The position numbers and the translations under genes were made by a program. From the NCBI GenBank assembly GCA_019240215.1, contig JAFAYQ010000053.1:1-64000 (forward strand): a DNA stretch of 64,000 nt, in the 5' to 3' direction. The DNA is from Actinomycetota bacterium (GTDB taxonomy: Bacteria > Actinomycetota > Actinomycetes > Streptosporangiales > Streptosporangiaceae). Numbering within the stretch: position 1 is the stretch's first letter; every line of letters begins with the position of its first letter. Below are positions 43,537 through 52,363 of this stretch, one piece after another. The notes beneath the pieces were generated by a model. It saw nothing but the letters and a program-made list of their open reading frames with translations, searched no databases and was not told the origin of the DNA.

Positions 43537-44634
43537 ATGCGCAACGTTGGGAAGGTCATGGCCGAACTGCCGGGCGCCGTCGAGGCGGAGACGGCCGAAC
43601 CACCGCGCCCCCGCCGCCGGCGGCCGACCGGGTTCGGGCTGCTCCTGCTCGTGATCGGCTGGCTGATCGTGGCCGGGCTGGCGGTGCTGGCGCTGCTGCG
43701 GCTGGTGGCCTGGGACGACGCCGAGATCCTGCTGGTGCTGAACTCCCTCTACCTGACCGTCTACCTGCCGGCCTGGGTGGTGGCGGCGGTGGCGCTGATC
43801 GCCCGGCGCTGGGTGCTCGGCGGGGCCGCCCTGGTCATCGTGGCGGCCCAGGTGGCGTTCGCGCTGCCCGAGCTGACCGCGGGCACCCCCCTGCCCGCCT
43901 GGTCCAGGAGCGCCACTGGCGCCACCATGATCCGGGTGTTCGACGCCAACCTCGACAGCGGCTGGGAGCTGTACCCCGGTTACCGGCAGGCCATCAGCCG
44001 GTACGACCCGGATCTGATCACGTTCGAGGAGTTCTCCGGGAACGGGGCCCCCGGCTTCCCGGGCGGTGCGATCGAGACCATGAAGAACACCGGAATGCTG
44101 GTCAAGTACCCCTACTACTGCTCGGAGCCGGGCTTCGGCGCCACCGGCTTCATGCTGGCCTCGCGGATCCGCGTCACCGGCTGCCAGTTCAAGACCGTCC
44201 AGTGGGACGGCCAGGGGATGTACTACCTGGTCGAGGCGACCATGTGGCTGCCCAGCGGGCCGATCCCGGTCCGCCTGTTCCACACGCTGGCCCCGCTGCC
44301 GTCGTCCTGGACCGAGACCCGGTCGGCCCTGGCCGCCGCCGACACCATGGTCCGCGACACCGGCGCCAGCCACATGCTGATGATCGGGGACTTCAACTCC
44401 TCCTGGGGCAACCGCGGGTTCCGCCAGCTGCTGGGCGACGGGCTGACCGACGCGGCCGCCGCCCGCGGCCAGGCCTTCGACTTCACCTGGCCCAACGGGG
44501 CTGTCGTGCCGCCGTTCGTCCGCATCGACCACATCCTGACCGGGTCGCAGCTGGCGGTCACCACGATGACCACCCACGCCGGCTTCGGCAGCGACCACAA
44601 ATATCTGGAAGCCACCGTCGCCATCCACCGCTGA
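43537..44634 (+). CDS. Endonuclease/exonuclease/phosphatase (EEP) protein with N-terminal TM helices
   Basis: 365 residues. About three TM helices (for example FGLLLLVIGWLIVAGLAVLA) precede an exported EEP domain with IRVFDANLDSGWE (first strand), MLMIGDFNSSWGN (metal-binding GDFN), and the final SDHKYLEATV. Family members hydrolyse phosphodiesters, RNA or phosphoinositides. The start is uncertain: 43537 or 43558. Confidence 0.82.
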   Translation: MRNVGKVMAELPGAVEAETAEPPRPRRRRPTGFGLLLLVIGWLIVAGLAVLALLRLVAWDDAEILLVLNSLYLTVYLPAWVVAAVALIARRWVLGGAALVIVAAQVAFALPELTAGTPLPAWSRSATGATMIRVFDANLDSGWELYPGYRQAISRYDPDLITFEEFSGNGAPGFPGGAIETMKNTGMLVKYPYYCSEPGFGATGFMLASRIRVTGCQFKTVQWDGQGMYYLVEATMWLPSGPIPVRLFHTLAPLPSSWTETRSALAAADTMVRDTGASHMLMIGDFNSSWGNRGFRQLLGDGLTDAAAARGQAFDFTWPNGAVVPPFVRIDHILTGSQLAVTTMTTHAGFGSDHKYLEATVAIHR

Positions 44635-44676
44635 GGCGCCGGCCGCCGCCGGGGCTCCCGGCCGGTCCACGCCCTT

Positions 44677-45279
44677 TCACCAGACGAATGGGATCAGCCG
44701 CTTGGTTCGCTGCTGGTAGGCCGGGTAGCCCGGCAGGTCGCGGCGCAGGAGCTGTTCCTCGGCCTCGATGCGGCGCTGATAGGCCCGCCCGAGCAACCCC
44801 GCGGTCAGCGCCAGGACCGGCAGGCTGCGCGAGGTCAGCGCGAACCCGGTCCAGGTCAGCAGCGAGCCGGTGTACCCGGGGTGGCGGATCAGCCGGTACG
44901 GGCCCGCGGTGATCACCGCCTGCTCCTCGTCGGCCCGCAGCGTCCGGGTGTAGGAGCCGCCCAGCGTGCGCATCGACCAGGCGCGCAGCGCCAGCCCGGT
45001 GGCCTGCAGGGCCAGCCCGGCCGGGGCGGCCGCCGGCGGCAGCCGGGGCGACGGCACCCGCCGCAGCAGGAGCGGCAGCTCGGCCGCGACCCCGTAGGCG
45101 ATCACGATCATCCGGGTCGTGCCCTGGTCGTCGGCCGAGGCGTCCAGGCTGGCCGCCCGGCCCCGCTCGCGGGTCAGCGCCTCCAGCGCCAGGAACCCGG
45201 CGATGCCCGCGTAACCAGCCAGGAACCAGCCCGGCCGGCCGCGGTGCCGGCGCCCTGCGCCTGGCCTCGGTTCCGCCAC
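44677..45279 (-). CDS. Isoprenylcysteine methyltransferase-like membrane protein
   Basis: 200 residues, about four TM helices. The ICMT-type SAM-binding end is visible: GPYRLIRHPGYTGSLLTW, later YQRRIEAEEQLLRRDLPG. Bacterial members methylate unknown lipids or small molecules. The GTG start at 45279 is my choice, as the upstream frame is Arg/Pro-rich without domain. Confidence 0.83.
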   Translation of the reverse strand: MAEPRPGAGRRHRGRPGWFLAGYAGIAGFLALEALTRERGRAASLDASADDQGTTRMIVIAYGVAAELPLLLRRVPSPRLPPAAAPAGLALQATGLALRAWSMRTLGGSYTRTLRADEEQAVITAGPYRLIRHPGYTGSLLTWTGFALTSRSLPVLALTAGLLGRAYQRRIEAEEQLLRRDLPGYPAYQQRTKRLIPFVW

Positions 45280-45489
45280 GGCGCCAGCATTCCACACCCG
45301 CGATCCGCGCCGGGCGGTCGCGAGCCGGAACGTCAGGGGACGACCCGCGGGAGGACGGGCCGTCCTTGATCGGTGAGCGTGCCACGACTGCCGGGGTGCT
45401 GCGTTGTCAACCTGAGACACTTCTGTCCGGCCGCCCCCGGGGGTGCGCGGCCGGCCGGTCCCGGGGCGGCAAAACGCTAAAGTCACGCT

Positions 45490-45927
45490 ATGAGCATCGA
45501 GGTCGAGGTCATTGCTGACATCACCGACGAAGATCTGGCCGCCGTCAACCGGCTGATCCCGCAGCTGTCCCGGTCGGCGCCGCCGCTGACCGGCGACGCG
45601 CTCGCCCAGATCGTCTCCTGGGACGGCAACCACCTGCTCATCGCCCGCGACGGGGACCGCGTGGTCGGCATGCTGACGCTGGTCACGTTCCCGATCCCGA
45701 CCGGCCTGCGCGCCTGGATCGAGGACGTCGTGGTCGACGAGACCGCCCGCGGCCAGGGCGTCGGGGCGGCGCTGACCCGGGCGGCGGTCCGGCACGCGCA
45801 GGCGGCCGGCGCCCGCACCGTCGACCTCACCTCGCGCCCGTCCCGGCAGGCGGCCAACCGGCTGTACGAACGGCTCGGCTTCGAGCTGCGGGAGACCAAC
45901 GCCTACCGCTTCGCCACCCAGTCCTAG
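45490..45927 (+). CDS. GNAT acetyltransferase
   Basis: 145 residues. The acetyl-CoA-binding motif is VVVDETARGQGVGAALTRAA and the C-terminal AANRLYERLGFELRETNAYR is typical. Substrate unknown. The IS481 element was inserted exactly at its stop codon (target CCTAGC includes the TAG), so the protein is intact. Confidence 0.9.
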   Translation: MSIEVEVIADITDEDLAAVNRLIPQLSRSAPPLTGDALAQIVSWDGNHLLIARDGDRVVGMLTLVTFPIPTGLRAWIEDVVVDETARGQGVGAALTRAAVRHAQAAGARTVDLTSRPSRQAANRLYERLGFELRETNAYRFATQS

Positions 45928-45928
45928 C

Positions 45929-47050
45929 TGTACTGATCAGGGACGTTGGTTGAGGTCGTGTGACGACACGATCTGAATGAGCTTGGAAGGCGAAGACCTC
46001 CGGGCGTGGAGTGGAGCTGTCTAGGAACCAGTTCCGCCGCCCAGGAGGTCTTCGTGTCCCACGCTAACGCTGCCCTGACCCCACGCGCCCGTCTTAAGCT
46101 GGCCCGGCTTGTCGTCGATCATGGCTGGCCGGTCGCCCGGGCCGCGGAGCGCTACGACGTGTCCTGGCCAACCGCGAAACGGTGGGCCGGCCGGTACCGC
46201 CAGCTGGGGCCCGAGGGGATGGATGACCGGTCCTCCCGGCCGCACCGGTGCCCGCACCGCACCCCCCAGCCGGTGGTCCGGCAGATCGTGCACCTGCGGT
46301 GGAAGCAGCGGCTCGGGCCCGTGGAGATCGCGGACCGGACCGGCCTGGCGCCCTCCACCGTCCACGCGGTGCTGGTCCGCTGCCGGCTCAGCCGGCTGAC
46401 CGCGATCGACCGGGCCACCGGGGAACCGGTCCGCCGCTACGAGCACGACCACCCCGGCTCGCTGGTCCACGTGGACGTCAAGAAACTGGGCAACATCCCC
46501 GACGGCGGCGGCTGGCGTTATGTCGGCCGCGCCCAGGGAAGGCAAAACCGCAAAATCACCGGCCACCGCACCGGCCAGCGCAGCCGCGACTACGGCCACC
46601 CGCTGGTCGGGACAGCCTTCATTCATACCGTCCTGGATGACCACTCCCGCCTGGCCTACTCCGAGATCTGCGCCGATGAGACCCGGGAAACCGCCGTCCT
46701 GGTGCTGCGCCACGCGGCCGCCTGGTTCACCGCCCGCGGCGTCCGGATCGAGCGCGTGCTGTCAGACAACGGGGCCTGCTACCGGTCGAAACTATGGGCC
46801 GCTGCCTGCGCCGAACTCGGCATCATCCCCAAGCGCACCCGCCCCTACCGGCCCCAGACCAACGGCAAAATCGAGCGGTTCCACCGCACCCTGGCCGAAG
46901 GATGGGCCTTCAAGAAGTTCTACGCCAGCGACCACGCCCGCCGCGCAGCGTTCCCAGCCTGGCTCCACCACTACAATCACCACCGGCCCCACACCGCGAT
47001 CGGACGCTCAGCGCCCATCACCAGGTTGACCAACGTCCCCGGACAGTACA
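45929..47050 (+). mobile_element. IS481-family insertion sequence
   Basis: 1,122 bases. Terminal inverted repeats of 22 bases (45929-45950 and 47029-47050) match at 19 positions (TGTACTG...GGGACGTTGGT). The target duplication is CCTAGC (45923-45928 and 47051-47056), matching the NCTAGN target of IS481. It appears intact and probably recent. Confidence 0.93.
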
Positions 47051-47055
47051 CCTAG
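46054..47055 (+). CDS. IS481-family transposase
   Basis: 333 residues from a GTG. The N-terminal HTH (DHGWPVARAAERYDVSWPTA) and the DDE core are intact: HVDVKKLGNIPDGG (Asp 1), RVLSDNGACYRS (Asp 2) and QTNGKIERFHRTLAEGW (Glu). The stop codon TAG lies in the right copy of the duplicated target, not in the element itself. Confidence 0.94.
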   Translation: MSHANAALTPRARLKLARLVVDHGWPVARAAERYDVSWPTAKRWAGRYRQLGPEGMDDRSSRPHRCPHRTPQPVVRQIVHLRWKQRLGPVEIADRTGLAPSTVHAVLVRCRLSRLTAIDRATGEPVRRYEHDHPGSLVHVDVKKLGNIPDGGGWRYVGRAQGRQNRKITGHRTGQRSRDYGHPLVGTAFIHTVLDDHSRLAYSEICADETRETAVLVLRHAAAWFTARGVRIERVLSDNGACYRSKLWAAACAELGIIPKRTRPYRPQTNGKIERFHRTLAEGWAFKKFYASDHARRAAFPAWLHHYNHHRPHTAIGRSAPITRLTNVPGQYT

Positions 47056-47085
47056 CGGGCCAGGCGGCCGGTCGGCGCACCCGCC

Positions 47086-47703
47086 TCAGGCGCGAATGTG
47101 CACGCGGATCCGGTCGATGACCGCGTCGAGCACCGTCCGCAGCGCCACCGTGTCGTGCCGGATCTGGGTCATCAGCATGCCGCCCTGGACGGCGGTGAGC
47201 ATGGCCAGCGCCAGCGCGTCCGGGTCGGCGTCCGGGCTCAGCTCGCCGCGGTCGCGCATCGCGACTAAGCCGTCGCGGATGGCCGCTTCCCAGCGGGCGA
47301 ACCCGGCCGCCAGGTCGGCCCGCGCCTCGGCGTCGTGGTCGGCCAGCTCGGCGGCCAGCGAGCCGAGCGGGCAGCCGCCCTCGAAACGCCGGGCCTGCTG
47401 GAGGTCGACGATCGCGTCCCGCCAGGCTTCCAGCGCCTCGAAGCTGTCCAGCCGGCTCAGGAGCGGGCCCTGGATGCGCAGCACGCTCTCCGTCTGCACC
47501 GCGATAACGGCTTTGACCAGGGACTTTTTGTCACCGAAGTAGTGGTAGATCTGCGACGGGCTGATGCCCCCGACCCGCTGCAGGTCGTCGGTGGTGGTGC
47601 CGGCCACGCCGTTCCTGAACATCTGGGCCGCCGCGATGGTCAGGATCCGCTGCCGGGTGGCCCGGCCCTTGCGGGTCAGCTGGTGCGGCTGCTTCGCGTC
47701 CAT
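47086..47703 (-). CDS. TetR-family regulator
   Basis: 205 residues. HTH TTDDLQRVGGISPSQIYHYF (about residues 37-56) and a C-terminal domain with FEGGCPLGSLAAELADHD of the TetR_C_33-like type that often senses small hydrophobic compounds. The AT-rich region upstream (47704-47770) holds repeated AATTAAT sequences but no clean palindrome. Target unknown. Confidence 0.88.
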   Translation of the reverse strand: MDAKQPHQLTRKGRATRQRILTIAAAQMFRNGVAGTTTDDLQRVGGISPSQIYHYFGDKKSLVKAVIAVQTESVLRIQGPLLSRLDSFEALEAWRDAIVDLQQARRFEGGCPLGSLAAELADHDAEARADLAAGFARWEAAIRDGLVAMRDRGELSPDADPDALALAMLTAVQGGMLMTQIRHDTVALRTVLDAVIDRIRVHIRA

Positions 47704-47939
47704 CGGTGCAGTGTATGCCGATTATTGGAGCAATTAATCTATTTTTTAAAAGGTGCTACCGGGCCGAGGTGAACCGTGGACCGGGCTGGCGCGACCTACA
47801 GGTAAGGGTCGCTCCTCTCCGTAACCTTAAACGTACTAAACGGAGTAATTAATGGTCAATACCGTATGGGTGCCCTGGTCCTCGGCCTGACGGGCGTCCC
47901 GCATTGGCCGCATCGGCCGCATAAGCCCGGCGGGCCGGC

Positions 47940-48329
47940 CTACTCGTCTTCGGCCCGGGGGAACGCCTTCATGAGCTGGCGGCGCAGCATCCGGTACTGG
48001 GTGGCGTAGCCGGAGGACGCGGCGTGCTCCCGGTAGGCGATCGCGTCGTCGAGGGCGGCCAGCAGCTGCTGGTGCTGGGCCGGGGAGATCGTCTGCGCGG
48101 GAGGCACGCACCAGGCCAGCTGGACCTCGTGACCGGCATCGAAGCGGGCCCGGGTGCCGTTCGGGGCCGGGTGGCCGCGCCAGTGCTGCCAGCCGTCGCC
48201 CGGCTCGAACATGCCGGCCCAGTTGCCGCAGGCCGAGCAGTACGGGGCGGTCTCGCTGTCCAGCGGAAGGCTGCGGACGGCGTCGCCGTCCTCGTTGCCG
48301 GTGTGAGCCGTGGTGGTGCTGATGGTCAT
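47940..48329 (-). CDS. Small hypothetical protein with CxxC motif
   Basis: 129 residues. A CSACGNWAGMFEP segment with nearby HWRGHP could bind zinc. The C-terminal part is helical and charged (QQLLAALDDAIAYREHAASS). Not recognised. Codon use looks coding. Confidence 0.62.
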   Translation of the reverse strand: MTISTTTAHTGNEDGDAVRSLPLDSETAPYCSACGNWAGMFEPGDGWQHWRGHPAPNGTRARFDAGHEVQLAWCVPPAQTISPAQHQQLLAALDDAIAYREHAASSGYATQYRMLRRQLMKAFPRAEDE

Positions 48330-48425
48330 CGTCGCCGGGTTCCTCTCGCCAAACGTTGGAATATGAATTAAAAGACGCTTTGGGCCGGCCGCGGGAGCAC
48401 AGCCTGCGGACTTGTTGCGCAGACG

Positions 48426-49907
48426 TTACCGGCGCCGCAGGGCGGGCGCGGCCTGACCGGGCTGGACGGCCGGGTCCGGCGAGGGGGACCGGCGGGCCGT
48501 CAGCGCCGTCACCGCGAGCCCGGCCGCGACGGGGATCAAGGTGAGCTGCGGCAGCTGGTAGCGCCAGTCGAACGGCGCGAACGCCGCCGCCGCGACCAGC
48601 GCGGTCACCGCGCTGCCGGTGAACGCCAGGTTAGCGGTTCGCAACCCCCGTCCGCGGGAACGCCGCGCCATCGGGGTCAATCCGGCCAGGGCGATGAGCA
48701 GGCAAAACGCCAGAACTGGGCCGGGAACGTAGCAATACCGGCCGTAGCCGGACAGGAACCGGGCCAGCTGCGGCTGGACCGCCGGGCTGGTGTGCCCGTA
48801 CTGGCGCACGTCCGGCTGTACCTCCGCGTACGGCATCAGCTGGGTCTGGAACTTCAGGTAGGTGACCGGGTACCGTTCGGGGCCGTTCCCGCGGACCGGG
48901 GAGAAGCCGTAGGCCAGGTCGGCCCCGACCGCCTTGAAATAGTCCTGCGGCTGGTGTTCCAGCACCCGGGTGCTGAAGTTGAGCAGCACGCTCTGCCGGG
49001 TCTGGCCGGCCGGCGGCTTGAACGTCCAGGCCGGTGAGTACACCGACCACATGTAGGCATCGTAGTTCCGCTGGCCCGGGGGTTCCCGGGGGCACAGCGG
49101 CCGCTCGTCGGCGGGCAGCGACAGCCCCTGGCAGTCGGCGAAGTCGACCACCCGGCCGTACAGGAACGTGCCGTTGTAGCCGGTCAGCCCGAACGATCCG
49201 TGTGCGCTGGCGTACCAGCCCGCGTAACCGAGCACCGGCAGCAGGAAGCAGCCCGCCACCAGCGCCGCCCGGCTGGCCAGCCGCCGCCCCGGGCGCACCG
49301 CCAGCGCCAGGTAGAGCAGCGCCGGCACGATCAGCGCGAGGTCGGCCACCCGGGTCACCACCGCCGCCCCCAGCAGCAGGCCGGCCCCGGCGGCGGCCAC
49401 CCGGCCCAGGCGCGAGCCCCGCCACACCAGCACCGCCAGCCCCGCGAACACCAGCAGGGCGGCCGCGACGTCGCTGAGCACGTACTGTTCCAGGTCCAGC
49501 TCGAGCGGGTCGAACAGCACCGGGACGGCGGCCAGCGCGGCCAGCCAGCGGCGGCTGCCGAAGTGCACCAGCAGCGCGTAGATCGCGGCCCCGGCCGCCA
49601 GCCCCAGCAGGTGCTGTACCACCGGGACGAGGATCAGTGAGTGCAGCCCGGCGGCCGGGATGATCATGATCGAGTAACCACTGGGCCGGATGGTGTCCGG
49701 TGACCAGTGGCCGGCGGCGAACCGGGCCGCGTAGCGCAGGTAGCGGTCGCTGTCGGGGAAGATCAGGGCCGGCCGGTAGGCGGCCAGCACGACCGCCCGC
49801 AACGCGGCCGCCAGCACCAGCAAGGCGGCGATCAGCCAGTGCCGCCGCAGCCCGCGGCCGACGGTGGCGGCGTGGCCACGGGCAACCGGGCCGGCCTCGT
49901 CAGCCAT
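48426..49907 (-). CDS. GT-C glycosyltransferase-like membrane protein (paralogue 2)
   Basis: 493 residues, ten or more TM helices. First-loop acidic motif IFPDSDRYLRYA, then VVQHLLGLAAGAAIYALLV and LFDPLELDLEQYVLSDVAAA match the layout of the other two paralogues, but it is the most divergent. Its ATG overlaps the Nudix stop by 8 bases, so it is co-transcribed with it and with paralogue 3. Probably transfers a sugar from a polyprenyl carrier to an envelope component; unproven. Confidence 0.76.
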   Translation of the reverse strand: MADEAGPVARGHAATVGRGLRRHWLIAALLVLAAALRAVVLAAYRPALIFPDSDRYLRYAARFAAGHWSPDTIRPSGYSIMIIPAAGLHSLILVPVVQHLLGLAAGAAIYALLVHFGSRRWLAALAAVPVLFDPLELDLEQYVLSDVAAALLVFAGLAVLVWRGSRLGRVAAAGAGLLLGAAVVTRVADLALIVPALLYLALAVRPGRRLASRAALVAGCFLLPVLGYAGWYASAHGSFGLTGYNGTFLYGRVVDFADCQGLSLPADERPLCPREPPGQRNYDAYMWSVYSPAWTFKPPAGQTRQSVLLNFSTRVLEHQPQDYFKAVGADLAYGFSPVRGNGPERYPVTYLKFQTQLMPYAEVQPDVRQYGHTSPAVQPQLARFLSGYGRYCYVPGPVLAFCLLIALAGLTPMARRSRGRGLRTANLAFTGSAVTALVAAAAFAPFDWRYQLPQLTLIPVAAGLAVTALTARRSPSPDPAVQPGQAAPALRRR

Positions 49908-50454
49908 GTTTTTCGTGCAGCAGCAGGAGCGTGTAGGCAGCCAGCGTGGAGTCGTCGGTGATGACGCCCCGGCTGATCATCTGCTCGAACTCGTCCCGGG
50001 TGACCCACTGCTGGCGCATGTCCTGCTCTTCCGGCTCCCGGTCCGGGGTGCCCGGCTCCAGCCCGGTGGCCAGGAACAGGTCGCAGCCCTGGTTGGTGGT
50101 GCCGTGCGAGCAGTGCAGGAAGCCCAGGCGGGTCAGCTCGCGGGCGCGGTAGCCGGTCTCCTGGCGCAGCTCGAGCCGGGCCAGGTCCTCGGGCTCGCCG
50201 GTGGTGCCGTGCGGCCAGCCGCCCTGCGGGAACGACCAGCTCCGGCGCTGGATCGGGTACCGGTACTCCTCGACCAGGTGGAAGCCGCCGTTGTCGGCCG
50301 GGACGACCAGCGCGAAGTCGCGCTTTTCGACGACCGCGTAGGTCCCGCGCGACCCGTCCCGCCGCTCGATCCGGTCTTCCCGCAGCCGGATCCAGGGGTC
50401 GGCGTAGACGACCCGGGAGTCCAGGGTCCGGATGTCGGGTGGCAGGCTGGGCAC
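49900..50454 (-). CDS. Nudix hydrolase (ADP-ribose pyrophosphatase-like)
   Basis: 184 residues from a GTG at 50454; a longer frame begins at 50499 inside the preceding gene. The Nudix box is degenerate but readable (GGWPHG, then EDLARLELRQETGYRA). The N-terminal VVYADPWIRLREDRIERRDG is like ADP-ribose/GDP-mannose Nudix enzymes. It sits between two GT-C-like genes and may help nucleotide-sugar turnover; inferred from context. Confidence 0.8.
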   Translation of the reverse strand: MPSLPPDIRTLDSRVVYADPWIRLREDRIERRDGSRGTYAVVEKRDFALVVPADNGGFHLVEEYRYPIQRRSWSFPQGGWPHGTTGEPEDLARLELRQETGYRARELTRLGFLHCSHGTTNQGCDLFLATGLEPGTPDREPEEQDMRQQWVTRDEFEQMISRGVITDDSTLAAYTLLLLHEKHG

Positions 50455-50464
50455 GGCCCCCAGG

Positions 50465-51991
50465 TTACTGGTCCTGGCGGGCCCGGTCTTGGCGTGCACT
50501 GCGCCGGGCGCGGATGGCCGCCGCCCCGAGGGCGCCGGCGATCGGCAGCGTGACCAGCGCGGGCAGCTGGTAGCGCCAGGAGAACTCGTACAGGTCGGCC
50601 CCGAGTAGCGCCGCCACCCCCAGCCCGGTGACGATCAGGCAGGCCAGGGCGGCCGAGTTGTCGGCCCGGCGCCGGGCGGTGGCCACCCCGGCCAGCCCGG
50701 CCACCAGCGTGACCAGCAGGAACGGTCCCGGCGTCCAGCCGCCGTGCAGCTGGTAGTCGCGCAGGAAGGTGGCCAGCGGCCGGTCGGTCTGGGGCGCGCC
50801 GCCCCCGCCGGAGTTGTTGAACATCTGGATCGAGGTGGCCTCGGTGATGGCCAGCGGGTACATCGGCCAGCTGGTCTGGAACTGCCAGCGCGAGATCGGG
50901 GTGTCACCCGGGGACGTGTCGCGGGTCGGTGCGAACAATTTGATCGCGTCCGCGCCGATCGCCACCGCGACCCGCAGCGGCTGCTGCCGCAGCACCGCGT
51001 GGGCCAGGCCGACGGCGGTCTGCCCGTGGCCGGCGCCGTCGGGCAGGCTGGCGGTGTAGGCGGGCGAGGTCGGGTCGTTGACCAGGCCGTCGATGCCGAA
51101 CGAGCGCACCTGGGCCGGGGTCGGGCACATCGCCCGCTCGTCGGCGGTCAGGTGCAGGGTGGCGCAGTCGGCGGCGGCCGCCGCCCGCCCGTAGACGACC
51201 ACGTCACCCTGGTTGGACAGCTCGAAGCCGCCGCCCAGAATGAGGGCCGAGTAGGCCATGTAGACCAGGACCGGCATCGCGAAGCTGAACGTGACCAGCA
51301 GCCCGTGTCCCAGCCGGGCCCGCCAGCCGCGGGCGGCCAGCACGCAGAACAGCACCGCGGGCAGGATCAGGATCTCGCCGACCTGGCGGATGGTGGCCGA
51401 CGCACCGAGGATGAAGCCGGCCAGCGAGATGGCGGTGAGCGACGGGCGCGGCCGCCAGGCCAGGAGGACCAGCCCGGCCACGATGAACGCCTCGAACGCC
51501 ACGTCGGGCATGATCGTCTGCTCCATCTGGAGCTGATAGGCGTCCAGCAGCACCGGCGCCGCCGCCAGCGCCGCCGCCCAGCGCGGGGCGTGCCAGCGGA
51601 TCGCGACCAGGTAGAGGGCGACCGCCATGGCCAGGCCGAGCAGGTGCTGGACCGCGGCCACCACGGCCAGGTCGCCCAGCCAGGTCACCGGGGCGAGCAG
51701 CAGCCGGTACCCCTGCGGGTCGTACTTCTGCAGCCCGTCGATCAGGTACTTGGGGGAGTCGATGTAGAGCAGCGCGGGCCGGTAGGCGAGCTGGGTGACC
51801 ACCCGCAGGGCCAGCCCCGCCACCAGCAGCGCGGTCAGCAACCAGTGACGGCGTACCTGGCCGAGCGCGGCCCGTAGGGGCGGCCGGGACAGCTGCCGCC
51901 GGGGAGCCCGCGGCCGCTGGGCATGCGTGGGCGGCGCTCCCCGGGAAACGCTCAGAGTGTCCTGGGAGTCACCGTCAGCGGTCACTGCCAT
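50465..51991 (-). CDS. GT-C glycosyltransferase-like membrane protein (paralogue 3)
   Basis: 508 residues from the ATG at 51991; an upstream frame to 52141 is judged non-coding. It shares long blocks with paralogue 1 (RVVTQLAYRPALLYIDSPKY, then LLDAYQLQMEQTIMPDVAFE, then ISRWQFQTSWPMYP). First-loop Asp in YIDSPKYL. It probably forms an operon with the Nudix gene and paralogue 2. Confidence 0.78.
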   Translation of the reverse strand: MAVTADGDSQDTLSVSRGAPPTHAQRPRAPRRQLSRPPLRAALGQVRRHWLLTALLVAGLALRVVTQLAYRPALLYIDSPKYLIDGLQKYDPQGYRLLLAPVTWLGDLAVVAAVQHLLGLAMAVALYLVAIRWHAPRWAAALAAAPVLLDAYQLQMEQTIMPDVAFEAFIVAGLVLLAWRPRPSLTAISLAGFILGASATIRQVGEILILPAVLFCVLAARGWRARLGHGLLVTFSFAMPVLVYMAYSALILGGGFELSNQGDVVVYGRAAAAADCATLHLTADERAMCPTPAQVRSFGIDGLVNDPTSPAYTASLPDGAGHGQTAVGLAHAVLRQQPLRVAVAIGADAIKLFAPTRDTSPGDTPISRWQFQTSWPMYPLAITEATSIQMFNNSGGGGAPQTDRPLATFLRDYQLHGGWTPGPFLLVTLVAGLAGVATARRRADNSAALACLIVTGLGVAALLGADLYEFSWRYQLPALVTLPIAGALGAAAIRARRSARQDRARQDQ

Positions 51992-52363
51992 CCGACGCAC
52001 TCGCTCAAGTAGAAGGCCACCGCCCCTGCCGCTGTCCGCTTGACCACATCGCAGGACCAGGCCACCCGCGCTACGCCGTGCGCTGCTGCCCGCCGCGGTC
52101 TCGGCCGGCCCCGGGCTCGAGGGCACAAGCGTGGCCTCCATTCTGCCCGACCGGCCCCGGTGCTGGTGGCCAGTCGCGCGGGCCGGTCAGCGGACCGTAA
52201 TTTGGTTACATTCCGTGACAGAAAATCGGTAATCGGGTCGCAGCGGGGCGCTAACCGCCTGGCCGGTCCCAGCCCGCTCACTTGCGGAAATAGCCGGACC
52301 AAGGCTCCCGCATTTTATCGTTTTGGTAGCCAAGTGACTACTCTCGGTTCTATCTTTTTCGCC
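51992..52363. other. Divergent intergenic region, no gene seen
   Basis: Separates the GT-C-like gene from the sigma-like fusion gene. Frames crossing it encode Arg/Ala-rich runs without domains. The AT-richer end (about 52190-52340, with TTTGGTTACATTCC) is the likely promoter area for the fusion gene. Confidence 0.4.

Noticed and set aside
47704..47860. Repeated AATTAAT sequences upstream of the 47-kb TetR gene as operators
   Set aside because: Arms do not form a clean palindrome; AT-rich promoter DNA explains them equally well.
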